Origin: an uncultured Porticoccus sp.
GTDB lineage: Bacteria > Pseudomonadota > Gammaproteobacteria > Pseudomonadales > Porticoccaceae
NCBI GenBank assembly: GCA_950063125.1
Contig: CATLZI010000172.1
Span: 1 to 5,083, forward strand
DNA: 5,083 nt
Direction of reading: 5' to 3'
A program made the position numbers and the translations under genes. A model generated the notes under the pieces. It made no database searches, was not told the DNA's origin, and saw only the letters and a list, made by a program, of their open reading frames with translations. Positions 1-5,083 of the stretch are shown here, piece after piece (within the stretch, counting starts at the first letter, position 1; every line of letters starts with the position of its first letter).

Positions 1-1
1 G

Positions 2-91
2 GCTGAAAAACTGACATCGCTATACCTGAGGCGAGAGCTGGCTGTGGATCTGCTGATACGAGGGGGGGGGAGGAAATTTGCCGCCAGCTAA
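2..91 (+). CDS. Possible C-terminal tail of an unrecognised upstream gene (partial)
   Basis: This is the only + strand frame open from the window edge: frames 1 and 3 meet stops at 4-6 and 12-14, while frame 2 reads 29 codons to a TAA at 89-91. The tail reads roughly AEKLTSLYLRRELAVDLLIR, then three glycines encoded by a run of nine G, then RKFAAS. I do not recognise the family. In this context a polysaccharide gene would be expected, but the fragment is too short to say. It ends 122 bases before galE, so it is not tightly coupled to it. The region could equally be non-coding; the long G run argues mildly against a conserved coding end. Confidence 0.3.
   Translation, partial: AEKLTSLYLRRELAVDLLIRGGGRKFAAS
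62..70. repeat. Homopolymer run of nine G
   Basis: Nine consecutive G residues, flanked by A and followed by AGGAAA. The run is read directly from the sequence. It lies inside the possible upstream coding tail. Losing one G would extend that frame to a TAA at 137-139, with the coordinate shifted by one; gaining one G would end it at the TGA near 108. Tracts of this length are prone to replication slippage and sequencing error. Confidence 0.9.
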
Positions 92-164
92 CCCCATGAG
101 GTCCGCCGATGCACCTGCGACGTGCCATATGCAGAAACGCTGCTAATCAGAGATAATGCCATCT

Positions 165-186
165 GACTGGTCGTGTTCGACTGGTC
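165..186 (+). repeat. Direct repeat GACTGGTC, two copies
   Basis: GACTGGTC occurs at 165-172 and again at 179-186, with starts 14 bases apart, shortly upstream of the galE ribosome binding site. Each copy has a small inner symmetry (GAC-TG-GTC). It could be a regulator site or chance; the spacing is not a whole number of helical turns, which weakens the operator idea. Confidence 0.35.
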
Positions 187-196
187 ATTCATGCGT

Positions 197-206
197 AAGG
201 GAGAGG
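197..206 (+). promoter_or_regulatory. Ribosome binding site that decides the galE start
   Basis: The purine-rich stretch AAGGGAGAGG precedes two in-frame candidate starts, TTG at 208 and GTG at 214. The GAGG core at 203-206 leaves 7 bases to the GTG but only 1 to the TTG. The GGAG at 200-203 leaves 4 to the TTG and 10 to the GTG. The spacing favours GTG at 214. Confidence 0.6.
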
Positions 207-213
207 TTTGGCT

Positions 214-1227
214 GTGAAAAGTATTCTCGTGACAGGCGGTGCAGGCTATATCGGTTCTCATACCGTATTCCTGCTGCTGCAAGAGGGCTATTCGGTGGTT
301 GTGCTGGATAACCTGAGCAACAGTAGCCGCGAAAGTCTGCTCCGTGTGGAGCGTCTTACCGGCAAGACGGTGACGTTTATCCAAGGCGATATCCGGGATG
401 CTGCGTGCCTGGATGCACTGTTTGCCGAGCATGATGTGCTGGCGGTGATCCATTTTGCAGGCTTGAAAGCGGTGGGTGAATCGGTGGCCGAACCCCTGCG
501 CTACTATGACAGCAATGTGACCGGCACTCTGACATTGCTTGAGGCCATGGAGCGTGCAGAGGTGCGAACCATGGTGTTCAGCTCTTCGGCAACGGTCTAT
601 GGCGACCAGGCGACGGTTCCCATTCGTGAAGATTTCCCGCTGAGTGCGACCAACCCTTATGGGGCAACCAAGCTGCATATCGAGGATATGTTGCGGGATC
701 TCTATAAAAGCAATGACCAGTGGAATATCGCTTTGCTGCGCTACTTTAACCCTGTAGGTGCCCATGAAAGCGGCGATATCGGTGAAGACCCCAATGGCAT
801 TCCCAATAATCTTATGCCTTTTGTTGCCCAGGTTGCTATTGGCAAGCGCGAGAGATTGAACGTTTTTGGTGGGGATTACCCCACCCACGACGGCACCGGG
901 GTGCGTGATTACATCCACGTGATGGATCTTGCCGAGGGGCATCTGGCGGCACTACAGGCGTTGGAGAAAACCGGGAGCTTAATTACGACCAACCTAGGAA
1001 CGGGGCGTGGGTATAGCGTACTTGAGATAATTGAGGCTTTTTCAAGGGCTTCCGGCCGTGATGTTCCTTATCAGATTGTGGAACGTCGCCCCGGTGATGT
1101 GGCGACCTGTTATGCGGACCCGACCCATGCCAGCAATGTACTTGGTTGGACCGCATCGCGAGGTATTGACACCATGTGCGAAGATCACTGGCGCTGGCAG
1201 GACAAGAATCCGAATGGATATAAATAA
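214..1227 (+). CDS. galE: UDP-glucose/UDP-N-acetylglucosamine 4-epimerase GalE
   Basis: Cytoplasmic short-chain dehydrogenase-type epimerase that interconverts UDP-Glc and UDP-Gal using tightly bound NAD. From the GTG start it is 337 residues (339 from TTG at 208), against 338 in E. coli. Visible motifs, numbered from GTG: the NAD-binding TGGAGYIGSH near residues 7-16, SSSATVYG at 123-130 with the catalytic serine at 125, and YGATK with Tyr149 and Lys153, the same numbers as in E. coli. GDVATCYAD aligns with GDLPAYWAD of E. coli and puts Cys299 where E. coli has Tyr299. That is the known gatekeeper position, and a small residue there lets GalE also use UDP-GlcNAc/UDP-GalNAc. It precedes a flippase and sulfotransferases, so its role here is probably supplying Gal or GalNAc precursors for a polysaccharide rather than galactose catabolism. 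Family certain; start and dual specificity less so. Confidence 0.95.
   Translation: MKSILVTGGAGYIGSHTVFLLLQEGYSVVVLDNLSNSSRESLLRVERLTGKTVTFIQGDIRDAACLDALFAEHDVLAVIHFAGLKAVGESVAEPLRYYDSNVTGTLTLLEAMERAEVRTMVFSSSATVYGDQATVPIREDFPLSATNPYGATKLHIEDMLRDLYKSNDQWNIALLRYFNPVGAHESGDIGEDPNGIPNNLMPFVAQVAIGKRERLNVFGGDYPTHDGTGVRDYIHVMDLAEGHLAALQALEKTGSLITTNLGTGRGYSVLEIIEAFSRASGRDVPYQIVERRPGDVATCYADPTHASNVLGWTASRGIDTMCEDHWRWQDKNPNGYK
868..885. repeat. Perfect GC-rich hairpin inside galE
   Basis: GGTGGGG at 868-874 and CCCCACC at 879-885 form a perfect 7-base-pair stem with the 4-base loop ATTA. It codes for the GGDYPTH stretch of GalE, which is conserved in the family, so protein constraint may explain much of it. 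There is no T run after it on either strand, so it is not an intrinsic terminator. It could be a stable mRNA structure. Confidence 0.6.
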
Positions 1228-1266
1228 GCATTACTCATTGGCTATTCGTTATCTGATCAGGTTCGG

Positions 1267-1359
1267 ATGGCGCCTCTGAATGCTCTCTTGATTCGTCAAT
1301 CCCGCGAAGTCGGGAATTCATTTACTCAGGCCTTCAGTGTGTTGGGGTTCCTTCATTGA
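1267..1359 (+). CDS. Doubtful 30-codon ORF between galE and the flippase
   Basis: ATG at 1267 opens a 30-residue frame (MAPLNALLIRQSREVGNSFT, then ten more residues) ending in TGA at 1357-1359. The stop overlaps the TTG start of the flippase as TTGA, the arrangement used for coupled translation. A modest AGG at 1259-1261 lies 5 bases before the ATG. The frame is the same as galE and stays open from the galE stop onward, so it could instead be an eroded 3' extension or chance. The peptide shows no signal sequence, membrane span or motif that I recognise. Kept as a candidate because of the stop/start overlap. Confidence 0.2.
   Translation: MAPLNALLIRQSREVGNSFTQAFSVLGFLH
1300..1315 (+). other. 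Short hairpin in the galE-flippase gap
   Basis: TCCCG at 1300-1304 pairs with CGGGA at 1311-1315 around the 6-base loop CGAAGT. The following bases (ATTCATTTACT) are not a clean T run and the stem is only 5 base pairs, so it is at best a weak terminator or attenuator. It lies 73 bases after the galE stop and 40 before the flippase start. The rest of the 1228-1355 gap shows no convincing promoter. Confidence 0.35.
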
Positions 1360-2654
1360 TAGCGAAACTGGATATTGCCGCTCTGTTGCGTGACTTTGCA
1401 GCCTTGCTGAAAAAGTATCTTGGTCCGCTGGTGATCAGGGGGCTGGGTGCAGTGGCCATGCTGGCCATGAATGTTCTTGTTGCAAGGCAGCTGCCGGCAG
1501 ACCAGGCCGGTATTTTCCTCTGGAGCGTTGCGGTGCTGATGCTTGCTTCAGTGGTAGTGAGAGTTGGTACGGATAACAGCGTGCTGAAGCTGGCATCAAT
1601 CGCATTTTCGGAAGGAAAGGATGATCAACTTTATCGCCAACAATGGTTTTCGTTGTTTCTGGTTGGCACGGTTTCCCTCTTTGTATCGATTAATGCAGTA
1701 GCAGTTGTCTGGCTTGTGCCTTTTTTTTCCGAGGATAAGCGCTGGGCGTTAACGTACATGCTGGCCGCAATTGTGCCTTTCAGCTTATTGTTTCTCCAGA
1801 CCCGCTTTTTGATAGCGGCCAGGAAAAGCTCCCTAGGGATATTTTTCTCTACATCTGCTCCGTTTATCGGCTTTATTCTGCTGATTTTTCTTTTCCCTTT
1901 TGAAGATGCAGCGACTGCAGCTGCGGCATTTCTTGCTGCATCTCTGATTTCCTTGACCCTGGCGCTCGGGATATTTCCCCCGGGTAACAGACCAGGCTTT
2001 CCTGCCAAAGCAGATCGACGGGATATGTTGTTGATGAGTCGACATTTTTGGCTGGCTGCCGTATTTTCTGAAATGATTATCTGGGTCAGCCAGATTCTGG
2101 CCGTTATATGGTGCAGCCCGGATGAGCTGGCATGGCTGGCCTTGGGGCAACGACTTGCATCCATAGTGAGCTTGCCGTTGATTGCGGTAAAGAGCGTTAT
2201 CTCACCTCAGCTTGCCAGCGCAATGAGTCAGAGAGATTTCGGCGGGCTTGCAAGAGGGTTGCGCGAAAGTTCGTTGATAGGCCTTGTTATTGCTGCCCCA
2301 CTGTTTGTATTTATTGTGGCCATGCCTGATGTATTGATCAGGATGACTGTTGGCGAGGCATATCTCCCAGCCGTTGATCTGGTATTGATTTGTGCGATAG
2401 GGCAACTGGTTAATGTTTCTGCCGGAATTTCCGGTGGAATGTTGGCTATGACGGGTAACGAAAAGCTGTTGCGAAATATTATTGTTTGCAGTGGGATTCT
2501 TTGCGTTCTGCTGAGTATTATCCTTATTCCTGTTTATGCTGCAGTCGGTGCTGCCCTGGCGTTTTCAATTACCATGGTGATCCAGAATGTCGCCATGTAT
2601 CTATTTTCCAGGCAGTTTATTCGCACCTGTATGAAAGAGATTCGTCATGAGTAA
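1356..2654 (+). CDS. Wzx-type polysaccharide flippase (MOP superfamily)
   Basis: Inner membrane protein of 432 residues, within the usual range for Wzx/PST transporters. It is expected to flip undecaprenyl-diphosphate-linked oligosaccharide to the periplasmic face. Hydrophobic segments lie near residues 22-42, 52-72, 98-121, 131-151, 163-181, 186-206, 230-252, 257-280, 306-328, 338-358, 375-393 and 394-415, giving the 12 spans typical of the family. The first span with NVLVARQLPADQAGIF and the later GMLAMTGNEKLLR resemble conserved stretches of polysaccharide flippases. The start is a TTG: no ATG or GTG in this frame lies between the stop at 1254-1256 and the first span, and starting inside would cut helix 1. 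A weak GGGG at 1344-1347 sits 8 bases upstream. Its last 8 bases overlap the next gene. Specific substrate unknown; a multidrug MATE exporter is a less likely alternative given the neighbours. Confidence 0.88.
   Translation: MIAKLDIAALLRDFAALLKKYLGPLVIRGLGAVAMLAMNVLVARQLPADQAGIFLWSVAVLMLASVVVRVGTDNSVLKLASIAFSEGKDDQLYRQQWFSLFLVGTVSLFVSINAVAVVWLVPFFSEDKRWALTYMLAAIVPFSLLFLQTRFLIAARKSSLGIFFSTSAPFIGFILLIFLFPFEDAATAAAAFLAASLISLTLALGIFPPGNRPGFPAKADRRDMLLMSRHFWLAAVFSEMIIWVSQILAVIWCSPDELAWLALGQRLASIVSLPLIAVKSVISPQLASAMSQRDFGGLARGLRESSLIGLVIAAPLFVFIVAMPDVLIRMTVGEAYLPAVDLVLICAIGQLVNVSAGISGGMLAMTGNEKLLRNIIVCSGILCVLLSIILIPVYAAVGAALAFSITMVIQNVAMYLFSRQFIRTCMKEIRHE
1721..1728. repeat. Run of eight T inside the flippase gene
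   Basis: Eight consecutive T encode part of Pro-Phe-Phe-Ser at about residues 122-125, in the loop after the third predicted membrane span. A slip of one base here would truncate the flippase early. The run is directly visible; any role in switching is inference. Confidence 0.85.
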
Positions 2655-3432
2655 CCGTGGCTCGCTGAAACGCGCCTTTACCAAAGGCTTTTATATACAG
2701 TTTCGTAAGCTGGCAAAATCATTGCTTCATGCCTGCAAAGCCGCAGTTGGTGGGCATATCGAAAAGCCTGAGTTCGTTGTGCTGGGTGACAAGAAGGTCG
2801 CGTACCTGGTGGTTTCAAAAGCTGCCTGTTCTTCCATAAAGAAAGCAATGGTGGCTGGTATTGTAGATGAAGATATTAAGGATAATTACTCTATTCATCA
2901 AAACCGCAAGGTGGCCCAACTGACGGTAAGAGGGAGGTTTCCTGACGCTGAGCAATGCCATGTCTTCACTTATGTCAGAAATCCTTTTTCCAGAATTGTT
3001 TCTTCTTATATCAACAAGTTTGAAGATTTTGAAAAAATTCGCATGGTTGGGTTTGAATATGCGGATTATCTTGGCGGTTACCTGGAAATGTCTGATTCTT
3101 TCGAGGCCTTTGTCGAGAAGGTCTGCAATATTCCAGATCGCTTGAGTGATAGACATTTCATGGGGCAGTACTACCTGATCCATTCCTTGTCGCCGCGCTT
3201 GCCTGACCAGATTGAAAAACTCGAAGAGATTGAGCGTAGCTTTCCCGCACTGTCTGAGCATTATGGTTTTGGGGATGTTCCCCATTTTAACCGTACTGGG
3301 GGATATAACTATGAAGATTATTATTCCTCCGCTGAAATGGTTGAAATGGTTTATAGACGCTATCGTCGAGATGTCGAGGAGTTCGGCTATCAGGCTGAGT
3401 ATGAAAGGTTGAGGTCCCGTTTTGATGTCTGA
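2647..3432 (+). CDS. Carbohydrate sulfotransferase, CHST/HNK-1-like (first of two)
   Basis: Predicted PAPS-dependent sulfotransferase of 261 residues that transfers sulfate to a sugar hydroxyl in the cytoplasm. The 5'-phosphosulfate-binding motif is at residues 57-66 (SKAACSSIKK), resembling the PKVACT-S motif of animal carbohydrate sulfotransferases. The 3'-phosphate-binding motif is at 108-121 (TYVRNPFSRIVSSY) with Arg111 and Ser119. The C-terminal part has HFNRT at 213-217 followed by a YxxYYS stretch and RRDVEEFGY, a typical ending for bacterial members. The first 35 or so residues are rich in Arg/Lys with scattered hydrophobic positions and no clear membrane span. ATG at 2647 overlaps the flippase stop by 8 bases (ATGAGTAA), with a weak AAGAGA upstream. 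Its middle is AT-rich compared with galE. Acceptor sugar unknown. It could modify a lipid or other glycan, but the flippase neighbour favours a polysaccharide unit. Confidence 0.85.
   Translation: MSNRGSLKRAFTKGFYIQFRKLAKSLLHACKAAVGGHIEKPEFVVLGDKKVAYLVVSKAACSSIKKAMVAGIVDEDIKDNYSIHQNRKVAQLTVRGRFPDAEQCHVFTYVRNPFSRIVSSYINKFEDFEKIRMVGFEYADYLGGYLEMSDSFEAFVEKVCNIPDRLSDRHFMGQYYLIHSLSPRLPDQIEKLEEIERSFPALSEHYGFGDVPHFNRTGGYNYEDYYSSAEMVEMVYRRYRRDVEEFGYQAEYERLRSRFDV
3410..3414 (+). promoter_or_regulatory. Ribosome binding site choosing the second sulfotransferase start
   Basis: TGAGG at 3410-3414, inside the end of the first sulfotransferase gene, lies 10 bases before ATG 3425 and 7 before an in-frame TTG at 3422. 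The two starts differ by one residue. ATG is preferred as the stronger codon and because it recreates the same 8-base overlap as the previous junction. Confidence 0.5.
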
Positions 3433-4213
3433 GCTTCTTGTGCGAGTCAGGGGCATTTGTGTTGGCCGTTACCGGGCGTTCGTTAGATGGCTTGGTGCAT
3501 TTGTTATGCGACGAAGAGGCTTTAAAGTCATCCATTTCCTCCATATCGGGAAGACAGGGGGGACGGCTCTAGGGCGGGTTTTCCACGGAAATCAACGGGT
3601 GGGTAATTCCTGGTTGGTCCTGCATGAGCACAGCACTACCGTCAGGCGGTTACCGAAGAATGATCAGTTCACGTTTGTATTGCGTGATCCAGTCGATCGC
3701 TTCGTCAGTGCATTTTATAGCCGCTATCGACAAGGTAAGCCGGCTTACTCCATTCCATGGACAGAAGCTGAAGCATCCGCATTTGCATCGTTTCCTGATG
3801 CCAATAGCCTGGCTGAGGCGCTGAGTAGCCCCGAACCCGAGTGCCGTGAAAGTGCTCGGGCTGCAATGCATGCTATTGGCCATGTAAGAACTCGCTACCG
3901 TGATTGGCTGGGTTCTGTTGAAAATCTTTCTGAATTGTCTCATCGCATCCCTCTGGCGGGCTGGCAGCCGGAGCTCGACAGTTATCTGTGTTGCCTTGTC
4001 GATACCCTTGGCGGAGACCCCGGGCAGTACCGTTTCCCGAGCAATGCGGCAAAATCGCATAAGGGAGGGCATGGAGGTCGAGCGGAGCTATCCGATTTAG
4101 CTATAGAGAATCTGCTTGAATGGTATGGCGATGATATCAGGTGGGTAGAGGCGGTCCGGCGGCTTGATCTTTTTGCCAGTAACAAGGCCTTGGTAAATAA
4201 TGATGACAATTAA
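3425..4213 (+). CDS. Second sulfotransferase, heparan 2-O-sulfotransferase-like
   Basis: Predicted PAPS-dependent sulfotransferase of 262 residues, from a different subgroup than its neighbour. The 5'-phosphosulfate loop is HIGKTGGTAL at residues 40-49 (Lys43), like HIPKTGGT in heparan/uronyl 2-O-sulfotransferases. The 3'-phosphate motif is FVLRDPVDRFVSAF at 84-97 with Arg87 and Ser95. LHEHS at 66-70 offers candidate catalytic histidines by analogy with that group. The N-terminal 33 residues are strongly basic (RYRAFVRW, MRRRGF) and could hold the enzyme at the membrane. The tail after about residue 205 is polar, with no recognised domain. It overlaps the previous stop by 8 bases (ATGTCTGA) and runs into the next gene. 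The unlike motifs suggest that it sulfates a different position or sugar from the first enzyme, an inference that needs product analysis. Family is fairly sure; acceptor unknown. Confidence 0.83.
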   Translation: MSELLVRVRGICVGRYRAFVRWLGAFVMRRRGFKVIHFLHIGKTGGTALGRVFHGNQRVGNSWLVLHEHSTTVRRLPKNDQFTFVLRDPVDRFVSAFYSRYRQGKPAYSIPWTEAEASAFASFPDANSLAEALSSPEPECRESARAAMHAIGHVRTRYRDWLGSVENLSELSHRIPLAGWQPELDSYLCCLVDTLGGDPGQYRFPSNAAKSHKGGHGGRAELSDLAIENLLEWYGDDIRWVEAVRRLDLFASNKALVNNDDN

Positions 4214-5083
4214 AGTGGCATGTGTACATGATTCCAGTGCTTACCTGCCAGAGTTACATGCTTATAGTGAGTATTTCCAGAAAAGTAGTTCCGTTCGCTT
4301 TGAGGTTGTCTCTCATTCATACGGGGAGGTTTTTTCTCCCGAGCGCTATGATTTGATATACCGCTTCATGGGATTTTACCCTTTCTGGAGCTATATTGGT
4401 GTGCCGGAAATCCATGAATATCATAGTTTGAGTGTTCCGCCATTTGCACAACCGAAGGATACGATAAAGCGATACCTGAACAGAAAGCCCGTAGGCCGTG
4501 TTTTTCTGAATGGGCAGGTTGAAAGTGTTCTCGGTTTTTCTGACCAGGTTCCGAGTGTTCAGCGTGATATGGGCGTGCATCAGCGCTTTTTCGACGCGGT
4601 TGCCGCAGGTTCCGCTAAGGAATTCGACATCGTTTACTGTGGAACGGTCGCTGGTCGCCAGGGGCTGCTTGAAGTTCTCAAGGAGTGTCTTGAGGCTGAT
4701 TTATCAGTCCTTATTGTAGGCAGGATTGACGATTCCGATTGGCTGGATAGGCTGGGGTCGCTGAAGCGGGCTTTGACTGTGACGGGCGCTGTTCCCTATG
4801 ATGACGTTCCAGGCTGGATCAGTAAGGCCCGCTATGGGCTCAATTTCATCCCGGATGTTTATCCCTTCAATGTGCAGACCAGTACCAAGGTTCTGGAATA
4901 TTGTGCTGCGGGTCTGGGGGTCGTGACAAATGATTATGAATGGATCCGGAATTTCGAAACTTGTCACCATGCCAGTTTTTATAAAATGGAATCTGGCCTG
5001 GCTGATTTGAAGACTATGGATCCACGGGGCTTTTCGGCTTCTGTGGACTCACTGGAATGGTCTTCTTTGTTGGAACGTTGTGG
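4200..5083 (+). CDS. GT-B glycosyltransferase, group 1/GT4-like (3' end missing)
   Basis: An open frame from ATG 4200 to the window edge: 294 codons plus 2 bases, no stop. ATG at 4203 is an equally possible start (ATGATG). It starts inside the previous gene, overlapping it by 14 bases. Residues 1-140 are a poorly conserved N-terminal domain beginning MTIKVACVHD, a strand typical of a GT-B fold. From about 143 the donor-binding domain is clear: FDIVYCGTVAGRQGLLEVLK, then LIVGRID, VTGAVPYDDVPGWISKARYG at about 194-213, and TSTKVLEYCAAGLGVVTND at 227-245. Lys230 and Glu233 sit in the K-x-x-E-Y-x-A-x-G motif where GT4 enzymes bind the nucleotide sugar. Probably a cytoplasmic or membrane-peripheral enzyme adding one sugar to the lipid-linked unit. 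No strong ribosome binding site is visible (AAGG at 4184-4187 is far), consistent with coupled translation. Donor and acceptor unknown. Confidence 0.82.
   Translation, partial: MMTIKVACVHDSSAYLPELHAYSEYFQKSSSVRFEVVSHSYGEVFSPERYDLIYRFMGFYPFWSYIGVPEIHEYHSLSVPPFAQPKDTIKRYLNRKPVGRVFLNGQVESVLGFSDQVPSVQRDMGVHQRFFDAVAAGSAKEFDIVYCGTVAGRQGLLEVLKECLEADLSVLIVGRIDDSDWLDRLGSLKRALTVTGAVPYDDVPGWISKARYGLNFIPDVYPFNVQTSTKVLEYCAAGLGVVTNDYEWIRNFETCHHASFYKMESGLADLKTMDPRGFSASVDSLEWSSLLERC

Noticed and set aside
152..157. GATAAT as a -10 promoter element for galE
   Set aside because: No TTGACA-like box lies about 17 bases upstream (the area around 129-134 reads ATGCAG-like sequence), and no extended -10 TG is in place, so a promoter cannot be supported.
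88..942. Long open frame on the minus strand (284 codons) opposite galE
   Set aside because: It is fully antisense to a clear, conserved galE, its translation resembles no family I recognise and is rich in His, Gln and Ile as expected from an antisense shadow.
1031..1279. Alternative + strand frame overlapping the end of galE
   Set aside because: It overlaps the conserved C-terminal part of GalE in another frame and shows no family features.
1300..1323. Intrinsic terminator after galE
   Set aside because: The stem is only 5 base pairs and the downstream sequence lacks a continuous T run; kept only as a weak hairpin.
1904..1943. Nine-base inverted repeat AGATGCAGC / GCTGCATCT with a 22-base loop
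   Set aside because: It falls in an alanine-rich membrane segment of the flippase with repeated GCA/GCT codons, so the symmetry is probably a by-product of codon content; no terminator-like T run follows.
1631..2164. Minus-strand open frame opposite the flippase
   Set aside because: Antisense to a convincing membrane protein gene, with no recognisable motif and no ribosome binding site that stands out.
3422..3424. TTG as the start of the second sulfotransferase
   Set aside because: The next codon is ATG, a stronger start with adequate spacing from TGAGG and the same 8-base overlap as the preceding junction.
2815..3456. Minus-strand open frame of 213 codons opposite the first sulfotransferase
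   Set aside because: The + strand frame carries both PAPS-binding motifs and the operon overlaps; the minus frame has no motif.

Overview
The window reads as part of a cell-surface polysaccharide locus from a Gram-negative bacterium. A gammaproteobacterium, possibly marine, is my best guess. That rests on mid-range base composition, the look of GalE and the flippase, and the presence of sulfotransferases, which are common in marine polysaccharide clusters; I cannot name the species. All supported genes lie on the + strand.

Layout. Positions 1-91 may hold the last codons of an unrecognised upstream gene, interrupted by a run of nine G. Positions 92-213 contain no convincing gene; they hold a short direct repeat and the ribosome binding site of galE. 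UDP-glucose 4-epimerase (galE) runs 214-1227. A 128-base gap follows, with a small hairpin and a doubtful 30-codon ORF. After it comes a tightly packed block: a 12-helix Wzx-type polysaccharide flippase (1356-2654), a carbohydrate sulfotransferase (2647-3432), a second, different sulfotransferase (3425-4213), and a GT-B glycosyltransferase cut off by the window edge (4200-5083). Each of these genes overlaps the next by 8, 8 and 14 bases, so the block is almost certainly one transcript with coupled translation.

How the genes fit together (inference). GalE supplies UDP-Gal and, because it has cysteine at the substrate gatekeeper position, probably also UDP-GalNAc. The glycosyltransferase adds a sugar to a lipid-linked oligosaccharide on the cytoplasmic face. 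The two sulfotransferases place sulfate on it using PAPS, which exists only in the cytoplasm, so sulfation should precede export. The flippase then moves the sulfated unit across the inner membrane. The product would be a sulfated capsule, exopolysaccharide or O-antigen. The two sulfotransferases have clearly different binding motifs, which suggests two different sulfation sites. No PAPS synthesis genes, polymerase or chain-length regulator are visible here.

The families are known; the point of interest is the pairing of two unlike sulfotransferases with a flippase in one overlapping gene block. Secondary points are non-ATG starts that overlap the stops of mini-ORFs, and homopolymer tracts that could slip.
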